From the NCBI GenBank assembly GCA_022316685.1, contig JAKJHU010001405.1, positions 1 to 64,000 on the forward strand: 64,000 nt of DNA, read 5' to 3'. The notes beneath the pieces were generated by a model, which saw nothing but the letters and a program-made list of their open reading frames with translations, searched no databases and was not told where the DNA came from. The position numbers and the translations under genes are program-made. This DNA is from Progne subis subis. Lineage: Eukaryota > Chordata > Aves > Passeriformes > Hirundinidae. Position 1 is the stretch's first letter, and the number at the start of each line of letters is the position of its first letter. This document shows, piece by piece, positions 53,870 to 64,000 of the stretch.

Positions 53870-54080
53870 GAGAGGTCGGTGGACAGGAACATCCACAGCC
53901 AGGAACAGCTCGGGCACTTCAGAAGAGATTTGGGCACTTTGGGGGAACACCCCGGATGGGGAGACCCAGGCCTGGAACTGGGACAGACAACAGGAATGCC
54001 CGGAGAACAGACGGGCTCAGGTGGACACGTTCTGCTGCAACAACTACGAGATCATGGCCGTGTCCCTTGGCTTGGGTGGT
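53870..54080 (+). pseudogene. MHC class II beta exon 2 (beta1 domain) fragment
   Basis: Plus strand reads VDRNIHSQEQLGHFRRDLG, then in another frame DGETQAWNWDRQQE and VDTFCCNNYEIMA. The D-R-x-I-x-x-x-x-Q ... W-N ... V-D-T-F-C-x-x-N-Y-E order is that of the class II beta peptide-binding domain; the last cysteine would pair with one in the missing first third. The frame change (about 53,940, in a GGGGG run) fits one extra base. Its orientation is opposite to the class II beta exons 400 bp away. Confidence 0.75.
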
Positions 54081-54499
54081 CCCAGAACACCTAAATCCTC
54101 CTGAATATTCCCCTGAACCCAAAATTCACACTCAAATCCCAGTAAAATGACACAGATGTAGATCACTTTGCTTCATTTCTTTATTTTTACCTCTAATTTG
54201 GGTGCTCTGATGGGCTATAACATGGGAATTATTCAGGTAGGAAAAGATCTCCAAGATCATCCTGTGTTGATTGATGCCACCAGATATAAAAACTGGGCAG
54301 AGCTCATGAGATTTTTTTGGGCTGTAAAGTCAACTCAGCTATTCCCCATTAATTTTCAATGTCAAACAGAGTCCCGATGGATGTTCCTGGCCCTGCATTC
54401 ATCCAGGTGCCTGTGGGGATCCAGGAGGACGTGAAGACCATCAGCCAGGTGTCTTCCCAATCTGGACCACTGGGAATGTGGGTCACCAGGGCTCTGCAC
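54081..54499 (-). other. Probable 3'-UTR of the minus-strand zinc-finger gene
   Basis: TTTATT at 54,179-54,184 gives AATAAA on the minus strand, about 395 bp past the stop. 54,235-54,260 has an AAGATCTCCAAGATCATCC phrase reminiscent of CR1 tails but too short to call. Confidence 0.4.
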
Positions 54500-54577
54500 A
54501 AAGTGTGTCCTCTGATGGGGATGGAGTTGAGCACTGCAGGAAGCTCTTCCCACAGTTAGGAACTCGCAGGGCTTCCC

Positions 54578-55819
54578 TTACTGGTGCCTCCGTTGGTGTT
54601 GGCTCAAGTGAGAGCTCTGGCTGAAGCTCATCCCACATTCCCCACACTCGTAGGGCCTCTCCCCAGTGTGGATGCGCCGGTGCCTGATGAGGTGGGAGTT
54701 GTGCTTGAAGCCCTTCCTGCAGTCGGGGCAGAGGAAGGGCCTCTCCTCTGTGTGAATCTGCTGGTGCTTGAGGAGATTGGAGCTGGTCTGAAATCTCTTC
54801 CCACACTCAGGACACTCGTAGGGCCTCTCCCCAGTGTGGATCATTTGGTGGATGATCAGCAGGGACCTCTTGTTGAAGCCCTTCCCACATTCCCCACACT
54901 TGTATGGCCTTTCCTCAGCGTGGATGTACTGGTGGTGGATCAAGTTGGAGCTGTGGTTGAAGCTCTTCCCACATCGCTCACACTCACAGGGCCATTCCCT
55001 GGTGTGGATCCTCTGGTGGCAGATCAGGAGGGAGTTTCTGCTGAAGCTCATCCCACATTCCCCACACTCGTAGGGGCTCTCCCCAGTGTGGATGCGCCGG
55101 TGCCTGATGAGGTGGGAGTTGCGCTTGAAGCCCTTCCTGCAGTCGGGCAGCGGAAGGGTCTCTCCTCTGTGTGAATTTGCTGGTGCTTGAGGAGAGCAAA
55201 GCTGGTCTGAAATCTCTTCTGACACTTGGGACACTCGTAGGGCTGTTCCCTGGTGTGGATCCACTGGTGTCTGATGAGGAGGGAGCTCCGCTGAAGCTCT
55301 TCCCACACTCCAAGCACTTGTGGGGCTTCTCCCCATCATGTAGCTGCTCAGGCACCACCAGCTCCGAGCACTGACTGAAGCGCTGTCCACCCTCCTGGCA
55401 CAGGGTGGGTCTTTCCTCCTCAGAGCACCCTGGGATGGGTTTGGAGCCTCTCCTCCCACGAGATCTCTTTATCTTTTCCTCCCCATAGGATTCCTGTGCC
55501 ATGGAGCTGGTCAAAACGGCCTCTTCCACAAGGTTCTGCTGTGGGGATTTGTCCTCCCTGGTCTCCATCCTCAGCTCCTTGTCTGGGAGAGGAAGGACAA
55601 GGACAGGATGGGATTTGCCTCCCTGCCAGAGGGAAGGGGAAGGAGATCCCCCAATGCATCCCCAGCAGGACGGCGTCGGCAGCGGGGTTGTCTTGCAGCT
55701 GGGGGCCGTGCTGGGCTGGGAGATGGAGCAGGAGAGAGGGGGAAAGGGGCACTGACTTCCTCCTCACCTGCTGGCCTGTCCTGGGGCATCTTCCTCTTCC
55801 TCACAGTCTTCTCCTCCAT
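54578..55819 (-). CDS. C2H2 zinc-finger protein, nine fingers, two exons read
   Basis: Exon A (from ATG at 55,819 to 55,768) reads [16 protein letters not shown] and ends at a GTGAGG donor; exon B (55,582-54,578) follows CTCTCCCAG in matching phase with [16 protein letters not shown] and [20 protein letters not shown], the N-terminal pattern of a bird zinc-finger family without KRAB. Nine C-X2-C-X12-H-X3-H fingers follow, for example [20 protein letters not shown] and [20 protein letters not shown]. Fingers 3-4 and 8-9 are near copies of one another, so a finger block was duplicated. Two one-base losses shift the frame (about 55,295 and 55,148). In each case a base is missing beside C pairs or runs, so they may be sequence errors. 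Likely nuclear DNA binding; target unknown. Confidence 0.75.
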
Positions 55820-56179
55820 CCAGCCAAGCTTTGGGAATGGGAAATCTTGATTTGGGGAAAAAATACAATGTATGGGCACATTGGGTTAGGGGGTTCCTCC
55901 TGCCCAAGTCCCTTGGGTCCCTTCTCCCCTCATTCTCTGCTTCGGGGTGCAGGGGCTCCAAGGAGTCCCCCCCTGCCCCTCTCCAGGCTGGTGAGGGTCC
56001 CGCCAATCGCGGCGCTCCCCCCTCTCTGGGCTCCCCACTTTGGGCTCCTGGGGGACACAGGGCTCTGCTCCTCCAGCCTTGCTGGGGACCCTGGCTGGGG
56101 ACTTCCAGCCCTTGGGGCTCCTCTCGGCAGATTTGGGCTGGGGGAACGCAGACAGGGCTGGGGGATCCCAGGAGTGGCA
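55820..56179. other. 5' flank of the zinc-finger gene
   Basis: A GC-rich stretch at 55,985-56,130 with CCGCCAATCGCGGCG (a CCAAT box) may be its promoter. No further exon was identified with confidence. Confidence 0.4.
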
Positions 56180-57466
56180 TCACGGGGAGTGACTGGGCTG
56201 TACTGAGCTAACTGGAGCCTTACTGGGGCAACTGGAACTGACTGGGAATGGCTGTGAGCATGCTGAGGGCAACTGGGATATTATGGGCAGTGTCTGTGAC
56301 CATAACAGGGGGACTGGAACCACACTGGGAACAGCTGGGACCATGCTGGGGAGAACTGAGATCCCACGCTGGGGGCAACTGGGAGTGAGTGGGAGTGACT
56401 GGGTCTACACTGAGAGCAACTGGGCAGGACTGGGAGGGACTGGGATCATCTGTGGAGTGACTGGGACTATACTAGGGGCAACTGGGTGCAACCGGAACCG
56501 TGCTGAGGGCAACTGGGATCCTACTGGGATCACCGTGGGAGAGGCTGGGTCCTGCTCGGGGACACTGGGATCATACACGATCATACTTGGAGCAGCTGGG
56601 ACTGCACTGAGGGTGACTGGGAGCAACTGGGATCAGACTGGAAGCAACTCAATGCAACTGGGAGTGACTGGGAAGATGCTGGAAGTAACTGGGATACACT
56701 GGGAGAGACTGAAACCCCAGTGGGGGTAAATGAGAGCAACAGAAACCATGCTGGCTGATAATGGGAGCAGCTGTGCCCATGCTGGGGTCGTAGTGGGATC
56801 CTTCTGGAACCAGACTGGGAGTGACTGGAATGGTGCTGGCTGTGACTGGAACCATGCTGGAGGTGACTGGGAGCAACTGGGCCCACACTGGGAGGAAAAT
56901 GCGCACACATTGGGAGCAACTGGGATCAACTGGAAGGTGCTGGAACCATGCTGACAGGACTGAGACCACAACTGGGGCAACTGGGATCATACTGGGAGCA
57001 ACAGAGACCACACGTTGGGCAACTGCCAGAAACTGGGATCATGCTGGAGGCAACTGGGAGTAACTGGGAAAGACTGGGATCATTCCAAGTTAACTAGAAC
57101 CTTACTGGGGTAACTGGGATATACTGGGAGTGTCTGGAACCATAGTGGAGTGACTGGAACCACACTGGGAACAGGTGGGACTGAGAGGGGGGGAAACTGG
57201 AAAAGAGTGGAACCATGCTGAGAGGGAGTTGGACTATTTTAGGAACAACTGGGATCATACTGGGAGGAACTGGGGACAACTGGAACTATGCTGGCAGCAA
57301 CTGGGATCATACTGGGATTACAGTGGGAGCAGCTGGGTCCATGCTGGGTGAGACTGGGATCACACTGAGGGTGACTGACACATACTGGGGTTGACAGGGA
57401 GTGGCTGTGAGCAATTGGAATCCCACTGTAAGCAACTGGAAGGGACTGGGAGCATGCTGGGGGTGA
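56180..57466. repeat. ACTGGG minisatellite, array 4 (5' half)
   Basis: ACTGGGATCATACTGGGAGCA-type units, interrupted at 57,467 by ERV-C and resuming at 62,085. Confidence 0.95.
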
Positions 57467-57471
57467 CTGTG

Positions 57472-58347
57472 TGTAAGAGTCTGTCTGAAGTTCCCCTCAT
57501 TTGCCTCACGATCGTCATAAGGACCCCGAGGACCCCACTGCAGTTCTGGCCTGCTCGAGGTGGATGCTTGCCAATCGTCTGCAGGGCATTTTCCTGTGTC
57601 ACCACGCCACGGTACACGGGCTTTGAGCAGTGTAATGGTAGTTCTGTACCTGAAGATTACACCTGCTTCACGGTCCCTGCTTCACGACAATAGCCTAGGA
57701 ATTTCCCCACCTCTTGGCCAAGGGAACTTTCTGGGGTAACTTTGGGGGTCCCCCATGGAAAATCCTTCATCTGCTTTGCAACCACCGTGACAGACAGAGA
57801 TCAAAACCTCCTTGCAAGGACTGAGATTGAGACCCCTATATGAAGCCCCTCTCAAGGACTGAGACATGAGACCCTGACAACCCCAATACTGGGGGTGGGG
57901 GCTGACTTAACTGCAGCGAGATGTTTGCCTGGAGGCGTGATCGTTGGACCAAGAAGACAATGGCTCTCACTTACTGCTAAGAACATGGACTACCTGTTCC
58001 CCCTCGGTGGCTTCAATAGATTTACCTGTTCCCCCCGTGATGGAGGACTATAATAAAAACCCCTGAGTTAACCAGAGATTTGGAGAGACTCTCCCTGACG
58101 TGATAGGCGGACCCATCGACCGGACCACGAGGACTCCGTGTCCACGTTTGGTAGCTATATCCCCCCTTTCCTCTATCCCTATCTCTATCTCTTTCTCTCA
58201 CTCTTAATCCCTCTATCGCATTTGCTATGGTCAATCAATAAAAGGTGCATTTGTTTTAATGCTGAAATCCCCTCTGTGTTGTGTTTTGCACTCTGAGATC
58301 AGTAAACGAACCATCACGACCCCCGCTTGTACGAGCGGATCGTGACA
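57472..58347 (+). repeat. ERV-C 5' LTR
   Basis: TGTAAGAGTCTGTCTGAAG to GGATCGTGACA. TATAATAAAAAC at 58,049 and AATAAA at 58,237-58,242 give U3/R/U5 limits. A CTATCCCTATCTCTATCTC tract precedes the poly(A) signal. Confidence 0.95.
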
Positions 58348-58353
58348 TTAAAT

Positions 58354-58371
58354 TGGTGTCACGGACAGGAT
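58354..58371 (+). promoter_or_regulatory. ERV-C primer-binding site candidate
   Basis: TGGTGTCACGGACAGGAT begins six bases after the LTR. The first eight bases agree with the 3' end of many tRNA-Leu species; the rest does not. Confidence 0.45.
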
Positions 58372-58793
58372 TCTGATAGACGGAGGGGTTTGCAGGGTTG
58401 TGTGTGGTCTGTAATAGGGGAAGGACGTTTCGCTCCAGCCGCACCTAGCCTGTCATTCCCAAAAGGGTTGAACAGAGCTAGAAAGCAAGGGGGGCGACTC
58501 GAATTTCCCGCAAACTGCACACGCCTAAGTGATAAACACCCCCATACTCAATTGAGGGTTCTGTCTTCAGAATTTCACAAAAGATCTCTTAGTGCAAAAA
58601 GGGGAAACTGTTTTTTGTTTGTGTGTGTCTCTGGACTGTCTGGGAAGGAAGAGACAACCTGAAGAAACTAAGCAGGGCCTCCCAGGCAGATTTTGTCTCT
58701 TCACCCACTCAGGGAAGCGAAGGGAGACACAGCCGAGCTGTGTGTGTGTAACTAAGTATTTCCTCCCTGTTGTGGTTTTGATCCCTTCATAAA

Positions 58794-59991
58794 ATGACTG
58801 AAAATCTTAGTGCAAAAGACAAAGCTGGATTTTATGCATTACTTGCTAAACACAATGCCAAGCCCTCTCCAGGAGGAGAAGAGTGGGCACAATGTAATTG
58901 GTTTAATTTGGAAAATATTGTTGATAGAGTATGCTCTTTACAACATGAAACAAAATTTAAACTGGGCAAAAACAAAACTATCCTCTGCTTAGTGTTGGGA
59001 GCTTGTCTTTCAGCAGTTGTAGAAAGTCTCTTTAAGTGAAGAAGTGAGGAAAAAGCTATAATAGACTCCCTTCAAAACCTAGTTGAAATTTTGCAAAAAC
59101 AATGAAATGAAGAAAGGAATGAGATCTATGCACTGAGAGCTGCCCTTAGAGAGGAACGTGTTATTAACTCCTATAATGTTGATTCCTCTATGGAAACAGA
59201 GGAGAAGGAAACTCCTCACATTAAACAAATTTATCCCCATAAGGAAATTGAAGCAGTCAAAAACTGCGGGGAAATCTGCTGTCCTCACTTGAGACCCTTG
59301 CTTAAAACAGAATATAATTATATAAATGATGAAGACTTTGAACCACATATCACAACCAAACATATACCATACAGCGCTACTGAATTGGCTAAGCTAAAAA
59401 AGGAATACAGCCGCCTCCACAAGAATCAGAGACAGAGTATGTCTTCCGAGTGTCCCTCACTGGTGGAGACCAAATTAAATTAACTGAACACGAGGCTAAT
59501 GGATACTGGGGACATGGAGTTTTCTTAACAACAGGTGATAAGCGTGACGCTTGGTCCCTAACACAGCGCGCGGCTTTTGGGCCGGGGGAATAAATCCTCT
59601 GGAAAGGGGAGACCCCTTAGCCATAGCTCCTACCCCTGACCAACTCCTAGAAAGCGTTCAAAAAGCCGCCTGTCTGCAAATGATCCATGAAAAGAAATTG
59701 ATTCCTGGTTTTGAATCCCCGATGCAATTACCAGTGAAACCAGAACTCATGACCCCTGTAATTCGGGGGCTTCCAGAATCACTCAAACCTACAGCAATCA
59801 CTTTACAAAAGACCATAATGGCATTAGGTCCTGTGGAAAGGCTGGAAAGAGTCCTTGGAAGCCCATGCAACCAAAGTGAATCTACCGATCCTGGGTTTAC
59901 TCCATATTCAACGCCCCTCAGCCCCCAGCTTCACAATCTAGCTCACCTGCCAGCAGCTGCAAAGTTTGGACATGGGGGGATGTTGCCATAG
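58794..59991 (+). pseudogene. ERV-C gag-like remnant
   Basis: Three open pieces: 58,794-59,039 (MTENLSAKDKAGFYALLAKH), 59,190-59,483, and 59,551-59,991 (WAGGINPLERGDPLAI, then LPESLKPTAITLQKTI). The reading TGGDQIKLTEHEANGYWG near 59,460 links the second and third pieces in another frame. They look like matrix and capsid N-terminal parts. No zinc knuckle is seen. It does not resemble ERV-A gag. Confidence 0.6.
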
Positions 59992-60297
59992 ATTTAATTA
60001 ATTACAATAGACAATATGGGCCTCTGCAAACCCAGGAGGAGAAATCAGAAAAAATAAAAGCTGTTCATTTTATTGGGACCCCTCAGAATGAGGATTCAGA
60101 GCAGGGAAAACAGATCTCTAATCACCCCGTTGGTGGCTGTTAGGCATTAAAAGGGGGGTCCCCAGGGAGGTGATGGATGGTTTGCCCCTTGATAAATTAC
60201 AAAAAATAATAACTAATTGGCACTCTCGAAAGCCAAATTTATCAACTCAACCCCGTACCCTCCCCTCTCAAGATCCAGACAGTGAACAATTTGTGAT

Positions 60298-60900
60298 ATG
60301 GTATTTGTAGAAAACATAGTAGTAGACACTAAAAATCATTCAAACTTCTGTGCTTGCAATTTTACTAAAATTACAGGATGTGATTTTTCTTATAAAGCTC
60401 AAGTTACTTCTCATTACCTTTGGCAATCTAATTATACATTGATTCACAAACTATCACCTACTCCCATTGGAATGAACCTTACTTTGGTAAAGCAATTGTT
60501 GCTTCACCAGGACTTAATAGAAATTTTGGAAAAGATCAAGAAAGGTGGGCAGAAAACCCTGATAACTGTTCATCATAATGTGAAAGAAATACCTCGTGTT
60601 ATAGAAAGGGTAAGGAAAGCTGTCGAGCACAGGTGGTGGGATACTCTTTTTGGGTGGTCACCTACTGCCACAAGTGCCTTGAACAAATTGTGTCATCCTA
60701 TAATTGTCCTTTTGATTTTAGTTCTAATTGGTTTTCTTTTTTCAGCAATCTTATTCATTATGAATTGGAGAATGATGAAACGGTTAACACGGTTGACGTC
60801 CATAATTAATGCTCATAACCTGGCAGATATCCTCTCCCCTATGGACATCCCCAAGACTATTGGACACAAGGTGATTATAAAATTTGAATGTATATTTTGA
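60298..60900 (+). pseudogene. env: ERV-C env, C-terminal part only
   Basis: 200 open codons with CNFTKITGCDFSYK, PIGMNLTLV, WWDTLFGWSPTATS and a membrane span (IIVLLILVLIGFLFSAILF), then a cytoplasmic tail. It aligns along its length with the C-terminal part of the ERV-A env. The SU part and the cleavage site are deleted, so the product could not act in entry. The 5' edge (about 60,295) is probably a deletion junction. Confidence 0.85.
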
Positions 60901-61210
60901 AATTATTTCCTTTTGTAATCTTGTGTAAATTACTTTTGATTTTTTGATTTGTTTTGAAAGAATTATCTTAATTAATACCGATTGTTATTATTGTTTGGAT
61001 TAATTGTGATTTGTTTGATAATCTGAATTAATATTATTGTTTCCTTTTCTACTTTTCCTTTTCCTTCTTTTTCTCCCTCTCCCTCTCTACATACTACCTC
61101 TGTTTCTCGGGATATACTACCAACGTTGATGAGTCCTGAAGACTTTGCAACGCCACTACGGACCCCTGCTGAAGAAGATCTCTTGAAGACAATCGTGAGT
61201 CACGGGGTGA
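60901..61210 (+). other. ERV-C sequence between env and the 3' LTR
   Basis: AT-rich, then a CTTTTCCTTTTCCTTC tract. The bases before the LTR (CACGGGGTGA) make a poor polypurine tract. Confidence 0.6.
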
Positions 61211-62084
61211 TGTAAGAGTCTGTCTGAAGTTCCCCTCATTTGCCTCACAATCGTCATAAGGACCCCGAGGACCCCACTGCAGTTCTGGCCTGCTCAAGGT
61301 GGATGCTTGCCAATCGTCTGCAGGGCATTTTCCTGTGTCACCACGCCACGGTACACGGGCTTTGAGCAGTGTAATGGTAGTTCTGTACCTGAAGATTACA
61401 CCTGCTTCACGGTCCCTGCTTCACGACAATAGCCTAGGAATTTCCCCACCTCTTGGCCAAGGGAACTTTCTGGGGTAACTTTAGGGGTCCCCCATGGAAA
61501 ATCCTTCATCTGCTTCGCAACCACCGTGACAGACAGAGATCAAAACCTCCTTGCAAGGACTGAGATTGAGACCCCTATATGAAGCCCCTCTCAAGGACTG
61601 AGACATGAGACCCCGACAACCCCAGTATAGGGGGCTGGGGCTGACTTAACTGCAGCGAGATGTTTGCCTGGAGGCGTGATCGTTGGACCAAGAAGACAAT
61701 GGCTCTCACTTACTGCTAAGAACATGGACTACCTGTTCCCCCTCGGTGGCTTCAATAGATTTACCTGTTCCCCCTGATGGAGGACTATAATAAAAACCCC
61801 TGAGTTAACCAGAGATTTGGAGAGACTCTCCCTGACGTGACAGGCGGACCCATCGACCGGACCACGAGGACTCCGTGTCCACGTTTGGTAGCTATATCCC
61901 CCCTTTCCTCTATCCCTATCTCTATCTCTTTCTCTCACTCTTAATCCCTCTATCGCATTTGCTATGGTCAATCAATAAAAGGTGCATTTGTTTTAATGCT
62001 GAAATCCCCTCTGTGTTGTGTTTTGCACTCTGAGATCAGTAAACGAACCATCACGACCCCCGCTTGTGCGAGCGGATCGTGACA
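61211..62084 (+). repeat. ERV-C 3' LTR
   Basis: Differs from the 5' LTR by about 12 substitutions and one 2-bp indel in about 875 bp (roughly 1.4 per cent), counted by eye. Confidence 0.95.
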
Positions 62085-62860
62085 CTGTGATATACTGGGA
62101 GAGACTGGGAGCCATGAGGATCATCCTGGAGGCTATTGTGGTCATACTGTTATTTACAGGGAGCAACTGGGATCACACTGGGGGCCACTGGCATCATACT
62201 GGGAGTGACTGGGACTTTCTGTAAATGACTGGAATCATACTGGGAGTGGCTACAATCATGCTGGAATTATAGTGGGACTGATGGGACCCTGACTGGTGGT
62301 TACTGGGAGCTCCCAGACCCCTGCTGGGAGCCAGCTGTGCTCACACTGGGAGAAACTGGGCTGCATGCTGGGGACAACTGGGATGTACTGGCAGTGACTG
62401 GGATAAAACTGGGGGACACTGAACCATGCTGAGGTAACTGGGAGTGCCTGGCAATGACTACAAGAATGTTCAGGGCAACTGGGATATACTGGGAGTGCCT
62501 GAGACCATGCAGGTGGTGACTGGGACCACACTGGGAGCCACTGGGAATGTGCTGGGAGGAACTGGGACTACGCTGGGGGAAACTGGGGGCAAGGGTGAGT
62601 GACTGGGGCCCTGCTGGTAGAAACTAGGATTGTACTGGACTCATACTGGGATAGTACTGGGAGTGACTGGGGCTATGCTAGGAGCAACTAGGAGAAATAG
62701 GACACACTGGATGAAAATGGGAGCAACTGGGACCATGCTGGGGGCAAATTGCATCACAATAGGGCATGACTGGGCTCATACTGGGAGTGCTGGGGAAAAT
62801 GGAACCACATGGGGTGAGCAACTGGGCTCACACTGGGAGCAGCCACTTCAGCACCGGGAC
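62085..62860. repeat. ACTGGG minisatellite, array 4 (3' half)
   Basis: Continues the array interrupted by ERV-C. From 62,193 it is the duplicate of array 1. Confidence 0.95.
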
Positions 62861-64000
62861 CCCCAACCCTTTCCCGGCCATCCCGCCCCTCCAGCCCCAG
62901 CACCCCCGCCGGGGTGCCGCCAATCCCAGGGGTCCCCAAATGCCAGGGGAGCCTCTGAACTCCCCTCAGCGCTGGATCTGCTGCAGGCAGGGGGGCACCA
63001 GCACTCGGCCCCACCCCACCATCACAGGGGGCACAAACGGGGCAGGGGCAGATGTGTGACATTGAGAGCCACTGGATTATTTTGTGTTGTAGCAAGCGTC
63101 TGCATGAACTCTCTAGAGAGACTCTTCTGATAAAGTAATGAGTGATTTTGTCTAAATAGTGAAACTGACTGAAAATCACAAGTTGTGTCTTTCTATGTTG
63201 TTTAATAAGAAAGTTATAAGTTTGTAAGGGGAGAAAAGACTGTTCTAAAGTGTCATTCTGTTTTAGTTTAAGTTTTCTTCTTTCTCAACTTTTTTTCCCA
63301 TTCTTTTAGTGTGTTAATAAAACTATTTTGTTCACTTTTAAGCTTAAGCCTATTTTGCTTTTTTTCTCCTAATCTCTCCCTCCCACAGAAGAAGAATAAA
63401 TACTAAACCCTCAACATGAATTGGTGTTTTTACCCGGTTGCAGTAAATGAAGACCCTTACAGCTGCCCAGGCCCCTGCGCTCCAGGGTCTGCAGAGCTGC
63501 ACACCAGGGAGGCAGCTTTGGGTACCTCAGCCCTGGGCACCAGTGACCTTCTTGGTCTGGACGGCTGCCTCTGGGCAAATGAAGGCTGCTGGCCTTCTGC
63601 TCCTGGCCCTGGCCCAGCCGTGCAGGGCTAATCCTGGTCCTGCTCTGAAATGTGCTCAAGAGGGATTTGTTTCTTTCCAGCTTTCCAGGGCATTGATTTG
63701 CACCACAAAATACTGAAGGACTGAGGCCTGAACAACGGGCCCTGACTGAGGCCTGAACAACGGGCCCTGAGCTAAATTTGCCCTCTAGGTGACCCTTCCA
63801 ACCAAGTGTTGGATGTATCTGCTCCTTAACCAAGTATTACTATCAACAGGATCTGTGCATTCATGCATTGGGGAAACACATCTTTACCTTTCAGCGTTAA
63901 GAAACCAGACAAGGCCACATCTGGCCTTGGTTCCTCCTGGAGCCCTGGACAGGCTCGGGGAGAAAACCAAGAGGAGAATGCAATCAGATCTCCCGCTCCA
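62193..64000. repeat. 1.8-kb segmental duplication, copy 2
   Basis: Direct duplicate of 12,899-14,709 to the last base of the window, so the duplicated unit is longer than 1.8 kb. In this copy the ACTGGG array continues upstream of the boundary; in copy 1 it does not. Confidence 0.95.

Larger units (their letters stand above)
57467..62089 (+). mobile_element. ERV-C: young, non-autonomous provirus with 5-bp target-site duplication
   Basis: CTGTG at 57,467-57,471 and again at 62,085-62,089 flank two LTRs of 876 and 874 bp and 2,863 bp of internal sequence. The internal part holds gag-like fragments and the 3' half of env; no protease, reverse transcriptase or integrase is present, so it must have been mobilised in trans. 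Inserted in the ACTGGG array. Confidence 0.95.

Overview
The window looks like avian, probably songbird, chromosomal DNA. The grounds are CR1 LINE 3' ends, several retroviral LTR families, very GC-rich exons set in T/C-rich introns built from short repeats, C2H2 zinc-finger genes of a bird-type layout, and pieces of MHC class I and class II beta genes. There are no bacterial-type operons, and most long open frames in the GC-rich parts are chance or antisense frames. The MHC fragments, minisatellites and ERVs suggest a repeat-rich MHC-bearing or dot-type microchromosome; a W-linked block is not excluded.

Layout. 1-2,018: LTR-like sequence and a repeat (R1) that recurs inverted at 36.3 kb. 2,019-9,130: low-complexity DNA, two GC-rich blocks with duplicated exon-like pieces that I cannot name, and a 0.8-kb GGACAC-type minisatellite. 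9,150-12,898: a CpG promoter (paired E2F-like, paired CACGTG, YY1-like sites) followed by five readable coding exons of a STAG/SA cohesin-subunit gene (STAG3-like). The gene stops where a 1.8-kb duplicated block begins at 12,899. 12,899-14,709 is repeated almost base for base at 62,193-64,000.

16,859-22,140: an HSF5-like heat-shock-factor-family gene with a duplicated 3' exon region. 22.7-23.4 kb: a short zinc-finger gene. 23.9-31.1 kb: CR1 pieces, tandem arrays (one of RFX X-box-like units), LTRs, and one arm of a split inverted duplication. 31.1-35.8 kb: a solo LTR abutting an MHC class I relic (promoter, leader, start of alpha1), an MHC class II beta transmembrane exon, an ACTGGG minisatellite and an MHC class I alpha2 exon.

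36.6-45.0 kb: a minus-strand gammaretrovirus-like provirus (ERV-A) whose gag-pol keeps one reading frame for 4.6 kb but carries in-frame stops. It meets, head to head, a plus-strand env-LTR remnant of a different retrovirus (ERV-B, 45.06-46.9 kb). 46.9-53 kb: the other arm of the inverted duplication, LTRs, CR1 and a 147-bp array. 53.2-55.9 kb: MHC class II beta exons in both orientations and a nine-finger zinc-finger gene on the minus strand. 56.2-62.9 kb: an ACTGGG minisatellite split by a young non-autonomous provirus (ERV-C) with two 875-bp LTRs and a CTGTG target-site duplication.

Host genes here are mostly fragments. Of nine frame changes I could place, seven behave as single-base losses and two as gains, often in C or G runs; some may be consensus errors rather than true decay. 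No database search was possible; family names rest on motifs read from translations.
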